Shown here: positions 40,101 through 45,157 of the stretch, in pieces
Layout: each line of letters starts with the position of its first letter
How positions within the stretch are numbered: position 1 is the stretch's first letter
DNA from: a virus
Direction: 5' to 3' (one strand)
Virus record (IMG/VR): IMGVR_UViG_3300002144_000089
Span: 1 to 64,000 of that record
Length of the DNA stretch: 64,000 nt
The notes under the pieces: model-generated
Database searches by the model: none
What the model saw: the letters and a program-made list of their open reading frames with translations, nothing else
What the model was told of the DNA's origin: nothing
Position numbers and translations under genes: made by a program

Positions 40101-40517
40101 ACTAAAGTATACGACCAAAACATAAGTAAAACTGTTCCGTACAAAGATCAAACTCTAGCGTCTAACGCCACAGCAGACGGTGCTACAAGCGTATTTGAAA
40201 TTGGATACCCAGTAGCATCAATAAATGAAATTGAAGTGTTTGTAGGCGGTGTGCGTATGCGTAAGACAGCACTAGATGTGTTTAGCCCGCTAACTGCTCT
40301 AGACAGTCCAGAAGGTGATGCTACAGTTGCAGCAGACTTTACTTTTGATGCAGTTACTAATGCAATTACAATGCTTGCTACTCCATTAGCAGATACTAGA
40401 GTAACGGTTGTGAAAAAAGTGGGCCAAAGTTGGACAAATAATGGAACATCACTAGGTGATACAGAAAATAGCATTGCAAGATTCTTACGTGCCGGAACAT
40501 CTGCGCTACCTGAATAA
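25143..40517 (+). CDS. Giant 5124-residue baseplate/tail structural protein with beta-propeller-like, CBM5/12-like and repeated fibre modules
   Basis: One uninterrupted frame of 15.4 kb. The N-terminus (ITASDFLPKFFRTQANKKFL; WNPNIDWDKFVNFREYYWLP) resembles the large protein that follows gp6 in T4-like marine phages and probably docks to the wedge. Further modules are: (i) five short segments of the type Y..GDIV.Y...YY.A.....W, like chitin-binding CBM5/12 modules, at about residues 1564, 1822, 2336, 2972 and 3023; (ii) FG-GAP-like blades at about 2230-3330, such as FGRSVAVSPDGEYLVVGIPQ and NQGVVYVYTQTAG; (iii) ITNAGRGY / ITNAGKGY / VTNPGNGY repeats at about 3729-4150; (iv) at least six C-terminal modules of the form G.G....F.L..., V.VNGV, after about 4180. 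No enzyme motif seen. It likely spans baseplate to fibre and binds surface glycans; function is inferred. T4 gp7 (1032 residues) is a positional analogue at best. Confidence 0.75.
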   Translation: MAKNDQNESALPVPGQNNKITASDFLPKFFRTQANKKFLQGTLDQLIQPGVAEKINGYYGRTTAKAYKTTDNYVDDVTNDRTNYQLEPATVIKDNYENVTFYKDYNDYIGQLGVFGANTANHSRLNSQETYAWNPNIDWDKFVNFREYYWLPNGPISMPVRGQSREVVSTYAVTIEDQGDNVAYVFNDGLTRNPKLKLYRGQTYRFEIDTPGHPMAIAISRTFTPGTAILTAGTEGLRGSGLFDAVLYGNEYDQGEYIILPSGGSVTFAADDNVSTLYPDGIRKLGEEGEEVAIAYVEKGTIEFTIPFNAPDKLYYISKNAVDTSGIFKIYDIEENAFLDVAEEILGKKTYLSANGVELSNGMKITFQGDVTPAMYETNDWYVEGVGTKITLIKDQDLIIPAAYSDTKRIPFDSDNFDTLPFGDASAYATEKDYIVVNRASLDRNAWSRYNRWHHKDVILKSFQLNNLPRDVDETARAKRPIIEFEAGLKLNNFGAYAKTDVDLIDTYTTDVFSTIEGQIGYNIDGVNLADNMRILFTADTDILVSGKIYQVKFVTIGNVRQISLVETVDTTPIDLETVLVTQGAKNAGKSYHYHGNAWVAAQEKTTRNQSPLFEVFDVNGNSFSDGTYYGSTTFKGSKLFSYAVGEGNVDTELGFALSYKSIENSGDIVFDFNLLNDTFTYQTETDLFSQAINSGYLKKFKSLTLFNYVNGFSSTPAVSKQYVIREYVATDIQVNNFKIDVYNNSSSLTDLKIVVFVNNKLKLANTDYTIDKTSANAVVVFNNDLTVNDVIKIKTDSKTIKNSNGYYEFPYNLERNPLNDDVSQFTLGEVIDHVDSMLEDIPRYSGAYLGSSNLRDLGDLDRYGKRFVKHSGPINLPLYHVTNKSYNIIKALKYSKKEYSRFKKTFLDTAASLGYDGPIKTHVDLILKTINSDKLKSQPFYFSDMLALGASNKIEYKVLDSRVTDYPITTKYNLLTLSSKSITIYLNGVQLTNIKDYNFDVAGYVSIAAGQVENDVIEIHEYATTDGSFVAPTPTKLGLYPKYYPELTIDDTVLADEPVSTGPFKVYGEDSTTGTRGWFYPVYTTKSAAGAGAASKSYTFVGMNKIFYMPTVGATLGANDNIEINEYPVGVAFIRGHDGSYVKAYKDFRDELLLELEKRIFNNIKAKYSTDRLDVNTFIGGEFRTNEFTKVEVDNTLLGDFQKWLQENLNNQTYTNNTFYNRNNNWTFNYSDTTSPNGIENAGFWRGVYIRAFDTDRPHSHPWEMLGLTTKPSWWNTVYGPAPYTGDNLVLWRDLEQGRIADPANTRIDLNYARPGLTSFIPVDSNGKLLSPLNSKYAKNFQIQNATRNFKFGDYAPIENAWRRSPEYPFAILTAMLLNKPAKTMGLGFDISRISKNLANQWVDIDTNKPIVIKDLTLPNTYESDVRTNTAGLVNYIYNLVASDILTVYEGYRTELASITNQLGIKIAGFTSKEKFNIILDSRSPTQSQTQDGIFVPQENYQVFLNTSSPSELAVFSGIIAERTELGYVVRGYNIEKPYFEYYTAREGSSASTVTVGGISEKVSPWDSNTSYLSGEVIQHNNAYYRVINSFTTSLTFDTNNIVKLPTLPLKGGRTAQFKKDFDTAEIKTLQYGSRLNTAQEVVDFILGYSVRQKEIGFSFENVIDGSNSVENWSQSAKEFLFWTTQGWANSSLIALSPAANLLEFQRDYYVVDNIKDEFYGYSIFKADGQFLASEFNSLLRDQNSFGIETVGTDEGLYHVSLPLVQKEHVVLLDNTTDFNDTIYNPRTGYRQERVRVNGYRSDNWNGGLNIPGFVYDDARYTDWAQWKDYVIGDIVKYKQYYYVATSNVSGSQNFNSTLWYRLNEKPVSQLMTNFDYRVTQFTDFYDLDSDSFDIEQQKMAQHLIGYQKRQYLANIINDDVSQFKFYRGAIADKGTMNVFTKLFDALGNTTDNLQFYEEWAIQVGRFGAVDDVQQIEYNLKQDKMQESPQAVELVSSLPATNFDKIYRILPNEVFDKPAGYTHAPFPTKTITSEYIRTAGYTNEDDVDFVVSNMIDLSAVDTNQIKLGDTIWITDTDNKSWTVMQLVRANVNALKVNTLIREIADNGLNLVEITLDKWAVGILSVGDYIGVRGATAYSINGLYEIDNINLNTIQIRVPSGNDISNFEEEKFAMSKLRTVRVEDVTGINAATNQDIYSKQRLWIDTYNSEWAVLENNAVYLNSQAITNPSEYDSTDQGFSNSVAITKNNTNVFVSAPNDANGKVSVYRRTRESSNLLLDQEITIENDNLFTRANSNFGRSVAVSPDGEYLVVGIPQASDVNTRLSYKTDAATGLSTFDFQPDANYIKNDIVRYRESLWKTNRAILPQIANQPFSTFDTYVNIASAADADSTTLNLLVTGDPGLPNNTVSHLLVRAPEDMYIGTTAGDTVNLYWNRRSFAYPTLDNYLPFAGVIPQITIDFISQDHTIIEKIDHVFFVDTFVTLPTVGATVTTDSGSATVAYVGNRRDSAVIYVKNTNGVFDITGELFIEELDFVGFYTEESTYSTTDAVGGFWMIAAPAYLNNSTYYDTARGLVYADVRLQGSARSLNEYYNIQDTVGTIGIYVTNKNQASYIEQLSYRGDPANQDAADGVERDLPSNKWVARAGKLFTDNLTIGNTTQFRLYDLDNRTIDVASAGFTYDIFNKQQTIVDLWDGYIDFTLSEFDFQGFAYEPQVGDVLEDVQIPRDGQGGLALTTITTSSAEVMFMQRNFTSVRVYVKIVPNLNGTTGTWTQQSNIGRFQLRRRANPSLRSGDVARTIGTVTDINNSIVLGTSLIGKLVVFEHTSTFDIVSNPTIVDEEYWFFDETIESGIQRLPNPPYSLNKDYTQIYNIPAEKTGSSSSMENEGAIAIYRKLRDGTYRFQTVFVSEYRAANRNFGSKVAIVQTGNYYTLLVASDSIASAGETDSTGRRVQPGAIEIFRHGTKATDSFKGEYQLIAYSVGDIVIYKDDYYIALKNTTADQNVIIDPIYWNKISWKHGKDSNFRGAFDSTYTYKKDNIVVHDNVLWKALTNIAVGAAIPSVLNNSWIEVTTDVDYLGYLPNLTANAFYDEAVFDPIENILEFSKSFDISDDAQVLVVTSTQTDTSSTTNTKLAIYRAIEDKFVLDQVIAAPTDVDAWGDKVSMNPVGTQIAVSSMLNDSNKVNQGVVYVYTQTAGTFTLTQTLTPPNNEESEGFGFGLSYGTDNLVVSSLNGDQTIPTTFDVTVFSATEDTATTFDNEFTNFRNIKLDKGVVYVYENINNNLIYSEQFVYPLTQTTFGENIYTNNNHVYIGMPDQVDGDSKGMLLDFRKNERTFAWGVISEGITPVDVENMRGMFLYNKRENRIVSYIDYIDPVQGKIAGPADQEITFKTPFDPAVYNTGNTSDSSVDPNRAWTEKHVGQVWWNISSAKFEHAYQGSTTFQKNNWNKLAAGARIDVFEWVESNFIPSIWDSIADTPDGIAAGISGISLFGDARYSTKIIYDNISKTFANRYYFWVVNKVTVPVMENRKLSIRDIAALIENPRTQGYPFVSLLSNSKFVLNNFDTLINSDDLVLNIKYSTGPKRSQNVHSQYKLISDGLSTSRPDPDIERKWFDSLIGFDDNNRIVPDPSITIKNRYGVQNRPRQSMFVNRFEALKQTIERINLKLAENLIVDEYDISSLTQQDTKPTLISQDYDLAVDTLAELVFVSTNKITPAVLTPIITNGRISRINITNAGRGYKVAPSFKINGKGTDAEFNVTINNLGQITSVKITNAGKGYDATTNITVRPFTVLVNADESIQDKWALYSWNGSAWYRRKLQSYNVDLFWDYIDWYAPGFNQFTNINNTILGSYQLPSLDNNIGNIVKIETVGSGGWLLLQKVDDQDTEDYTINYNTIGRQNGTIQFKDTLYDYGKNTVGFDNRSFDSNFYDNNPSVELRIILETIRDNIFVGDLEIEYNQLFMAALRYVMSEQQSVDWMFKTSFIKAKHNRESLNTKDITFNNENLASYQDFVDEFKPYSTKVREFVSEYTSLEPTNSSISDFDLSPVYNKTTGTIQPSNAIVVNGVVTNENLDTTTYPRKNWKDNHGYQVTEIKLGSSGSGYTFEPIVKLVGGNGTGATAKAYLGYGNITSIKVTNPGNGYTSAPTVVITGSQLDTGTAPAATAVLGNGVVRTPRVKIKFDRISGTFTFTSLAKTETFTGTGFESRFFLEWPMDLDVKKVKVYVDNILQLRSKYTFENIENTDKTYIREQGKVLFTTPPKPNAVLRIEYNIPLSMLNAADRINLAYNPIAGMYGKELAQLMTGIDYGGVEVRSFGFTGAAGFDTAPWYTDNWDEFDNTFEDEVFTADGSTIAVPLSAALETGVVYNLYKNGVRIDDPNFDAATPTNVNAITNSITGDGTTDIIYVQDLGIELLDGDVFVVRKTTSDGSVIPDATSYDTALSGGDLAYTSARGIAAEEIIVDGDGFVTPTTSAGPEELVPGQILDTLDIKVYTRDSAGQGVINSQSYIMDSTLTYNLGVTPSSKDAVIVKVANVILPQTDYTINWAANTVTLNSVTLGAELTIVTVAQGTQNILDFGQLVGDGSTTEFETTVDWIEGASVYASINGVQQAVVAFKSETTTKTVIRFNEVVANNSAINYTVFAADTEVNYSQITKDTFTGNGTNAAFTLANAPLYAIPSEHNVIVKVDNTILNAGYNIQYTIPENNQREYPLEIFQMPQGSLDVEDVKVFLNGVEITTPTQWRFEIANSSITLSDEIGVPGDLVEMYVITDGDYRISGTTVTLDTAPVNGAVVEVIQFTNHDLLGIERINYDVVSRTTLIPEDVDYITYNRLTVGEITLRAPAVDAQYVWVSVNGELLSPSVDYYVTDDKLKVQLVRQPAANDVIDIVHFTAPVITPKFAYRQFKDMLNRTHFKRLDTAPAKLAQALNYYDLRIELDNASSLSEPNKGQNLPGVIFIEGERIEYFVKEGNTLRQLRRGTLGTGVKNTYAIDTKVYDQNISKTVPYKDQTLASNATADGATSVFEIGYPVASINEIEVFVGGVRMRKTALDVFSPLTALDSPEGDATVAADFTFDAVTNAITMLATPLADTRVTVVKKVGQSWTNNGTSLGDTENSIARFLRAGTSALPE

Positions 40518-40520
40518 ATA
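40513..40520 (+). promoter_or_regulatory. T4-type late promoter (AATAAATA)
   Basis: AATAAATA overlaps the TAA stop of the giant gene (40515-40517) and lies 18 bases before the next ATG. Confidence 0.6.
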
Positions 40521-40537
40521 CAGTATAGGAAAAATAA

Positions 40538-41140
40538 ATGAGCGATAACATGCAAGACACAAACGGAGTACTAGTACAAGGGCATATCAAAATTTTTGAT
40601 CCCGAGTCACAAAAAGTATATATTGACAAGCGCAATGCAATTCATTATGAGAATATGAGTCTTGCATTAGCCGAAAGTTTAAGTAATGCTGGACAAGGAT
40701 TTATATATGAGATGAGCTTTGGCAACGGCGGCACAAGCGTTGATCCAACAGGCATTATTACATATCTAACACCTAACAGCACAGGAACAAATGCAAGTCT
40801 ATACAACCAAACCTATACTAAAGTTGTTGATGATAGAAGTGTAAACAATACCGATCCTGCAAGAAACAAACTAGAAACTCGTCATGTAAGCGGCACTAAC
40901 TATACTGATATTGTAGTAAGTTGTTTACTTGATTACGGCGAGCCTAATGGGCAAGATGCATTTGATACTGCAAGTGCAACTGACAGTCCGTATGTGTTTG
41001 ACGAATTAGGTCTGCGCAGTTACAGTACTAGCGGTACTGGTAGATTAATTACGCATGTTATTTTTCATCCTGTACAAAAATCACTTAATAGATTAATTCA
41101 AATTGACTATACAGTGCGTGTACAAAGTTTAGCAGGTTAA
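40538..41140 (+). CDS. Small baseplate/fibre-associated virion protein
   Basis: The 200-residue product (VQGHIKIFDPESQKVYIDKR, NAIHYENMSLALAESLSNAG, FIYEMSFGNGGTSVDPTGII, ITHVIFHPVQKSLNRLIQID) matches my memory of a conserved virion protein found between the large wedge protein and the fibres in T4-like marine phages. I cannot name the T4 counterpart; gp8 is a positional possibility without sequence support. It looks like a single beta-rich domain. The next gene starts 11 bases later behind AAGGAG. Confidence 0.6.
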   Translation: MSDNMQDTNGVLVQGHIKIFDPESQKVYIDKRNAIHYENMSLALAESLSNAGQGFIYEMSFGNGGTSVDPTGIITYLTPNSTGTNASLYNQTYTKVVDDRSVNNTDPARNKLETRHVSGTNYTDIVVSCLLDYGEPNGQDAFDTASATDSPYVFDELGLRSYSTSGTGRLITHVIFHPVQKSLNRLIQIDYTVRVQSLAG

Positions 41141-41150
41141 GGAGTAAATT

Positions 41151-43205
41151 ATGCCATATACAATAAGTTACACTGACACTGTTAACAAAGGTGTCATAAC
41201 AGTTGAAGATAACACACTTAATAGCGAAACTACTTTAAATTTTCCAGGTAGGGGCGAAACAGCATACGGTTCTTCTATAAACACCAATTTCTTACATCTA
41301 TTAGAAAATTTTGCAAATACAACAGCGCCACCACGCCCAGTTGAAGGACAACTTTGGTATGATACTACCTCGGGCGTTGACCAACTTAAGGTATATGACG
41401 GAACTAATTGGGTAGCAAGTGGCGGACTTAAAAAAGCCAGTGCAGCTCCGGCAGTGGCAAATTCAAGCGCAGGCGACTTGTGGGTCAACACTGAAAGTCA
41501 ACAACTTTATTTGTTTACTGGATCAGCTTGGGTACTTGTAGGCCCAGACTTTAGTGACGGTCTATTAACAGGCGCCCAAGCACAAGCAATTGTTGGCGTT
41601 GACGACGTAACTTACAATGTACTATCAATTAAAGTTGAAGATCAGCCAGTAATTATTATTAGTAGTCAAGGTTTTATACCAAAAACGTCGATTAAAGGAT
41701 TTAGAACAGGTATTAACCCTGGTATGAATATTGCTAATGAAGCAATTGTAGGTACACAGGCATTAAAATATTACGGAACTGCCGAAAAAGCAGAAGCACT
41801 AGTTGTAGGAAATGTATCGATTCCGGCAAGTAATTTCTTAAGAGGCAATGCTGCAAGTAGCACAGATTTTCAATTAAGTGTTAAAAGCAATGACGGTATT
41901 AAAATAGGTACAGGCGGCCAACTAAGTTTAGGTATTGACGGCGAAACAGGCGTTATACAACATAACACAAGTGGATCGAGTATTGACATTAGAATGCGTA
42001 ACGGTAACTTAACTCCTACAGTTATGAGCATTAACAGTGACGGCAATGTAGGATTCAATAACGGCGCACCCGAACAAGCAGTTGATATTAAAGGAAATAT
42101 TAAACTTTCTCCTAAAGTAGGCGAAGCTGAAACTGGAGTGCTACAACTTACAAGTATAATTAACTCTACATCAATCGGAACTGGTAGTATTATTACAACA
42201 GGTGGTATCGGCGTTGCACTTAATGCATACATAGGCGGCGATGTTGACATCGGCGGCATATTACAAACTGGTAATATTGCACCTGATACTCCTAGTGCAA
42301 GAAATATCGGTACTACAAATAACAAATATGATCAAATATATGCTACAACATTCTTTGGCAACCTTCAAGGAAACGTAAGTGGTACAGTTAGCGGTAGAGC
42401 AGGCAGTGCCGACAGACTAGCAAGTGCTACAACTTTTGCACTAAGCGGCGACGTTAATCCTGCAAGTTTTGAATTTGACGGACAAACTGGCGGCAGTACA
42501 AAAACATTCAATGTAAGTATTGCAAACAGTTTTATCTCAAATAAAACTGTAACATACGATGCAGGAAATGCAGACGAATTACTATTAAATGTAACTACAG
42601 GCACAACTGGCGTATACAGAATTACAAAACGTAATTTCTTAAAATCTATTCCTCTTGTTCCAGCAGGCGCAATGATGCCATATGGAGGCGAAGAAGCACC
42701 AACAGGTTGGTTGTTATGTGACGGTAGTGAAATTAAAAAATCTGACTACAATTTGCTATGGTTAGCAATACAACATAACTTTAAAGATCCTAGTTTAGTT
42801 AGTGATAACGGTGTTGCTTATTTTACGTTGCCAGACTTTAGAGGACGTTTTGCACTAGGTCTTGACAACATGGGCGGCCCAAGTGCAAACAGAGTGACTG
42901 GTATTGCTGCTGATGCAATTGGCGGAAACGCAGGAACAGAAACAAAAACTATTGCAACTGATAATTTACCAGAACACGAACACGATTTAGAAGGCGAAAG
43001 CGGTACACAATTCTACGGAATTAGAGTAGGCGCCGGTGAACCTGTAGATGAAAATGCTATTACATTACCTATTGAGCCCGGATTAGGCGGTACACAAGGT
43101 ATTGCTGCAAGCGGCGGCGTCAAAACAGATGCAACACTAGGAACACCATTAGATGTTATGAATCCTTTCTTAGCAGTCAATTACATTATCTATACTGGAG
43201 CATAA
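41151..43205 (+). CDS. Tail fibre 1, with phage tail collar domain
   Basis: The 684-residue protein has three parts. Residues 1-130 are the shared attachment module (LNFPGRGETAYGSSINTNFL, LHLLENFAN, VEGQLWYDT, LKVYDGTNWVASGG). A beta-rich shaft follows with VDIKGNIKLSPK and ITTGGIGVALNAYIGGDVDI. Residues from about 500 form a tail collar domain: VPAGAMMPYGGEEAPTGWLL, CDGSEIKKSDYNLLWLAIQ, FTLPDFRGRFALGLDNMGG, and a terminal NPFLAVNYIIYTGA. Collar-type tips occur in T4 gp12 and many fibres and usually contact receptors. It is the first of three tandem fibres with the same head. Confidence 0.88.
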   Translation: MPYTISYTDTVNKGVITVEDNTLNSETTLNFPGRGETAYGSSINTNFLHLLENFANTTAPPRPVEGQLWYDTTSGVDQLKVYDGTNWVASGGLKKASAAPAVANSSAGDLWVNTESQQLYLFTGSAWVLVGPDFSDGLLTGAQAQAIVGVDDVTYNVLSIKVEDQPVIIISSQGFIPKTSIKGFRTGINPGMNIANEAIVGTQALKYYGTAEKAEALVVGNVSIPASNFLRGNAASSTDFQLSVKSNDGIKIGTGGQLSLGIDGETGVIQHNTSGSSIDIRMRNGNLTPTVMSINSDGNVGFNNGAPEQAVDIKGNIKLSPKVGEAETGVLQLTSIINSTSIGTGSIITTGGIGVALNAYIGGDVDIGGILQTGNIAPDTPSARNIGTTNNKYDQIYATTFFGNLQGNVSGTVSGRAGSADRLASATTFALSGDVNPASFEFDGQTGGSTKTFNVSIANSFISNKTVTYDAGNADELLLNVTTGTTGVYRITKRNFLKSIPLVPAGAMMPYGGEEAPTGWLLCDGSEIKKSDYNLLWLAIQHNFKDPSLVSDNGVAYFTLPDFRGRFALGLDNMGGPSANRVTGIAADAIGGNAGTETKTIATDNLPEHEHDLEGESGTQFYGIRVGAGEPVDENAITLPIEPGLGGTQGIAASGGVKTDATLGTPLDVMNPFLAVNYIIYTGA

Positions 43206-43206
43206 C

Positions 43207-45117
43207 ATGAGTTATCAACTAAACAAAACAGACGGTACATTATTGCTAGATCTAATCGATGGTCAAATTGATACTGTTAGTACAAACCTTACATTAGTTG
43301 GTAGAAACTATTCAGGGTACGGCGAATATTTTAACGAAAACTTTATTAGACTATTAGAAAATTTTAATAATAGTGCTGCACCGAGTAATCCTTTAACAGG
43401 ACAACTTTGGTGGGACAGTAGTGATCAGCGATTAAAGGTGTATGATGGAACACAATGGAAGGCTAGTGGAGGCCCAATTGTACAAAATACTCGTCCACAA
43501 ATGGTTGCAGGCGATGTGTGGATTGATAATCTAAACAATCAAGTATATGCATTTGACGGTACTGACTTAATGCTTATGGGGCCGCAATATACAGTAACTC
43601 AAGGCAAAAGTGGATTTGAAATAGGTAGTATTCTTGATTCACAAAGCCGTTCACGCACTGTTGCATATTTGTATGTAGGTGGAATATTATCGGCAGTAAT
43701 TAGTAATATCGAATTTACTCCAATTTATGCACAGCGCATTTTAGGCCTTGTTACAGCATCAAATCCTAACGGTATTATTAGAGTTGGAATGAACATAATT
43801 GATACTGCTAATTTTAAATTTAGAGGAATTGCAGATTCTGCAAACTCTCTTGTTACTGCTGGTGGCGTAGTTAGAGCTGCTGACAGTTTCCTTCCATCAA
43901 CTGCAAATGGTATTACAACAGGCACACTAACAATTCAAAACTCAGGCGGTTTAACAATTGGCCTATCACAAAACAACGTACAAAAAGTTGTAGGTCCTAG
44001 ATTTTATATTGAAAACCAACTTACTGATCACGATTTAAGTTTACGGGTTAAGTCAAGTACGTTTGGTGCTATTTCAGTTGATGCAATTTATATTGATGCA
44101 AGTACAGCTAGAGTTGGTATTTTTACAACTAATAGACTTCCGGAATACACCTTAGACGTTGCAGGCGATCTGCGTGTTACTGGCGATTTAATTGTTGAAG
44201 GCGCAAGAGTAGCATTAGATGTTCAAACACTAAGAGTTGAAGATAAAGTTATTGAAATTGGCGTACTAAATGATAGTACAGAACTTACAGATGCACAAGC
44301 AGATGCTTCGGGTATACAGGTTAATAGCAAAAACGGTAGCAAAGATATTCTTTGGAAGGTTGCTACTAATGCATTTACTTCAAATGTAAACTTTGATTTA
44401 TTAAACAGTACACAAAGTTACAAAATTGGCGGCGTTGATAAACTTACAAATACTAGCTTAGTAAATATTACTAAAGCACTAGACTTAGATCAAATCGGTA
44501 CATTAACAGTATTGCAAGTTGATGAAATTAACATTAACGGTAAAGTTATTAGTTCTACTAATGATATGGCAATTACATCAACTAACGGTATTGCAATTAC
44601 TGCAGGCGCAGCTATTAATATAACTGATGCCCAAAAAATTACTGGTGTGGGAAAAGCAGTTAGTGCAAGAAAAGCAGCTGAATTATCTGCAACAGAATCA
44701 ACAGCTGGTACAGTCACAACAAAAGAATATGTAGATGAAGAAATAGTAACAGAAACTATTGTATTCAGTATGGATATTACTGGACTTGGAACTGATGCAA
44801 CACTACAAAATGCAGTAGCAGGATATTTAGATGATTTATATCCAGCAGCAACTCTAAACACTAATAAAATTGCACGTATACATACAACATCTTATGCTGG
44901 AGCAACAGTGCAAGGTGTAGATGTTGAAAGTGCAAAAAATGTAAGTTATATTGCTGTCGATAGTAATGGAACTCAGAACGAATCAGTAGTTCAAGACGTT
45001 AGCTTTGCTGCCGAAGGTGCAAGCGGACTAGTTGTTCTTACACCGGCTAGAACACTAATGACATATAAATCTAACGGAACTACTTGGGCATACCAGTCAA
45101 TAACTGTGTATCCGTAA
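43207..45117 (+). CDS. Tail fibre 2, paralogous head and different tip
   Basis: The 636-residue protein shares the attachment module with its neighbours (LTLVGRNYSGYGEYFNENFI, RLLENFNN, LTGQLWWDS, LKVYDGTQWKASGG). The shaft contains LPEYTLDVAGDLRVTGDLIV, a motif common in phage fibre shafts, and EDKVIEIGVLNDSTELTDAQ. The C-terminus has no collar domain; it ends with TKEYVDEEIVTETIVFSMDI and a beta-rich domain of about 110 residues. It starts 1 base after fibre 1, so the two are co-translated. Confidence 0.8.
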   Translation: MSYQLNKTDGTLLLDLIDGQIDTVSTNLTLVGRNYSGYGEYFNENFIRLLENFNNSAAPSNPLTGQLWWDSSDQRLKVYDGTQWKASGGPIVQNTRPQMVAGDVWIDNLNNQVYAFDGTDLMLMGPQYTVTQGKSGFEIGSILDSQSRSRTVAYLYVGGILSAVISNIEFTPIYAQRILGLVTASNPNGIIRVGMNIIDTANFKFRGIADSANSLVTAGGVVRAADSFLPSTANGITTGTLTIQNSGGLTIGLSQNNVQKVVGPRFYIENQLTDHDLSLRVKSSTFGAISVDAIYIDASTARVGIFTTNRLPEYTLDVAGDLRVTGDLIVEGARVALDVQTLRVEDKVIEIGVLNDSTELTDAQADASGIQVNSKNGSKDILWKVATNAFTSNVNFDLLNSTQSYKIGGVDKLTNTSLVNITKALDLDQIGTLTVLQVDEININGKVISSTNDMAITSTNGIAITAGAAINITDAQKITGVGKAVSARKAAELSATESTAGTVTTKEYVDEEIVTETIVFSMDITGLGTDATLQNAVAGYLDDLYPAATLNTNKIARIHTTSYAGATVQGVDVESAKNVSYIAVDSNGTQNESVVQDVSFAAEGASGLVVLTPARTLMTYKSNGTTWAYQSITVYP

Positions 45118-45121
45118 AAAC

Positions 45122-45129
45122 GATAAATA
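45122..45129 (+). promoter_or_regulatory. T4-type late promoter (GATAAATA)
   Basis: GATAAATA lies 29 bases before the ATG of fibre 3, just after the fibre 2 stop; AGGGG follows as ribosome site. Confidence 0.6.
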
Positions 45130-45157
45130 ATATAATAGCACTAGGGGTTACATAATA

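Noticed and set aside
25143-40517. Giant gene as a multi-enzyme synthase or a fusion of several genes
   Set aside because: No catalytic motifs are visible, repeated beta modules run throughout, and it follows gp6 as large virion proteins do in related phages.
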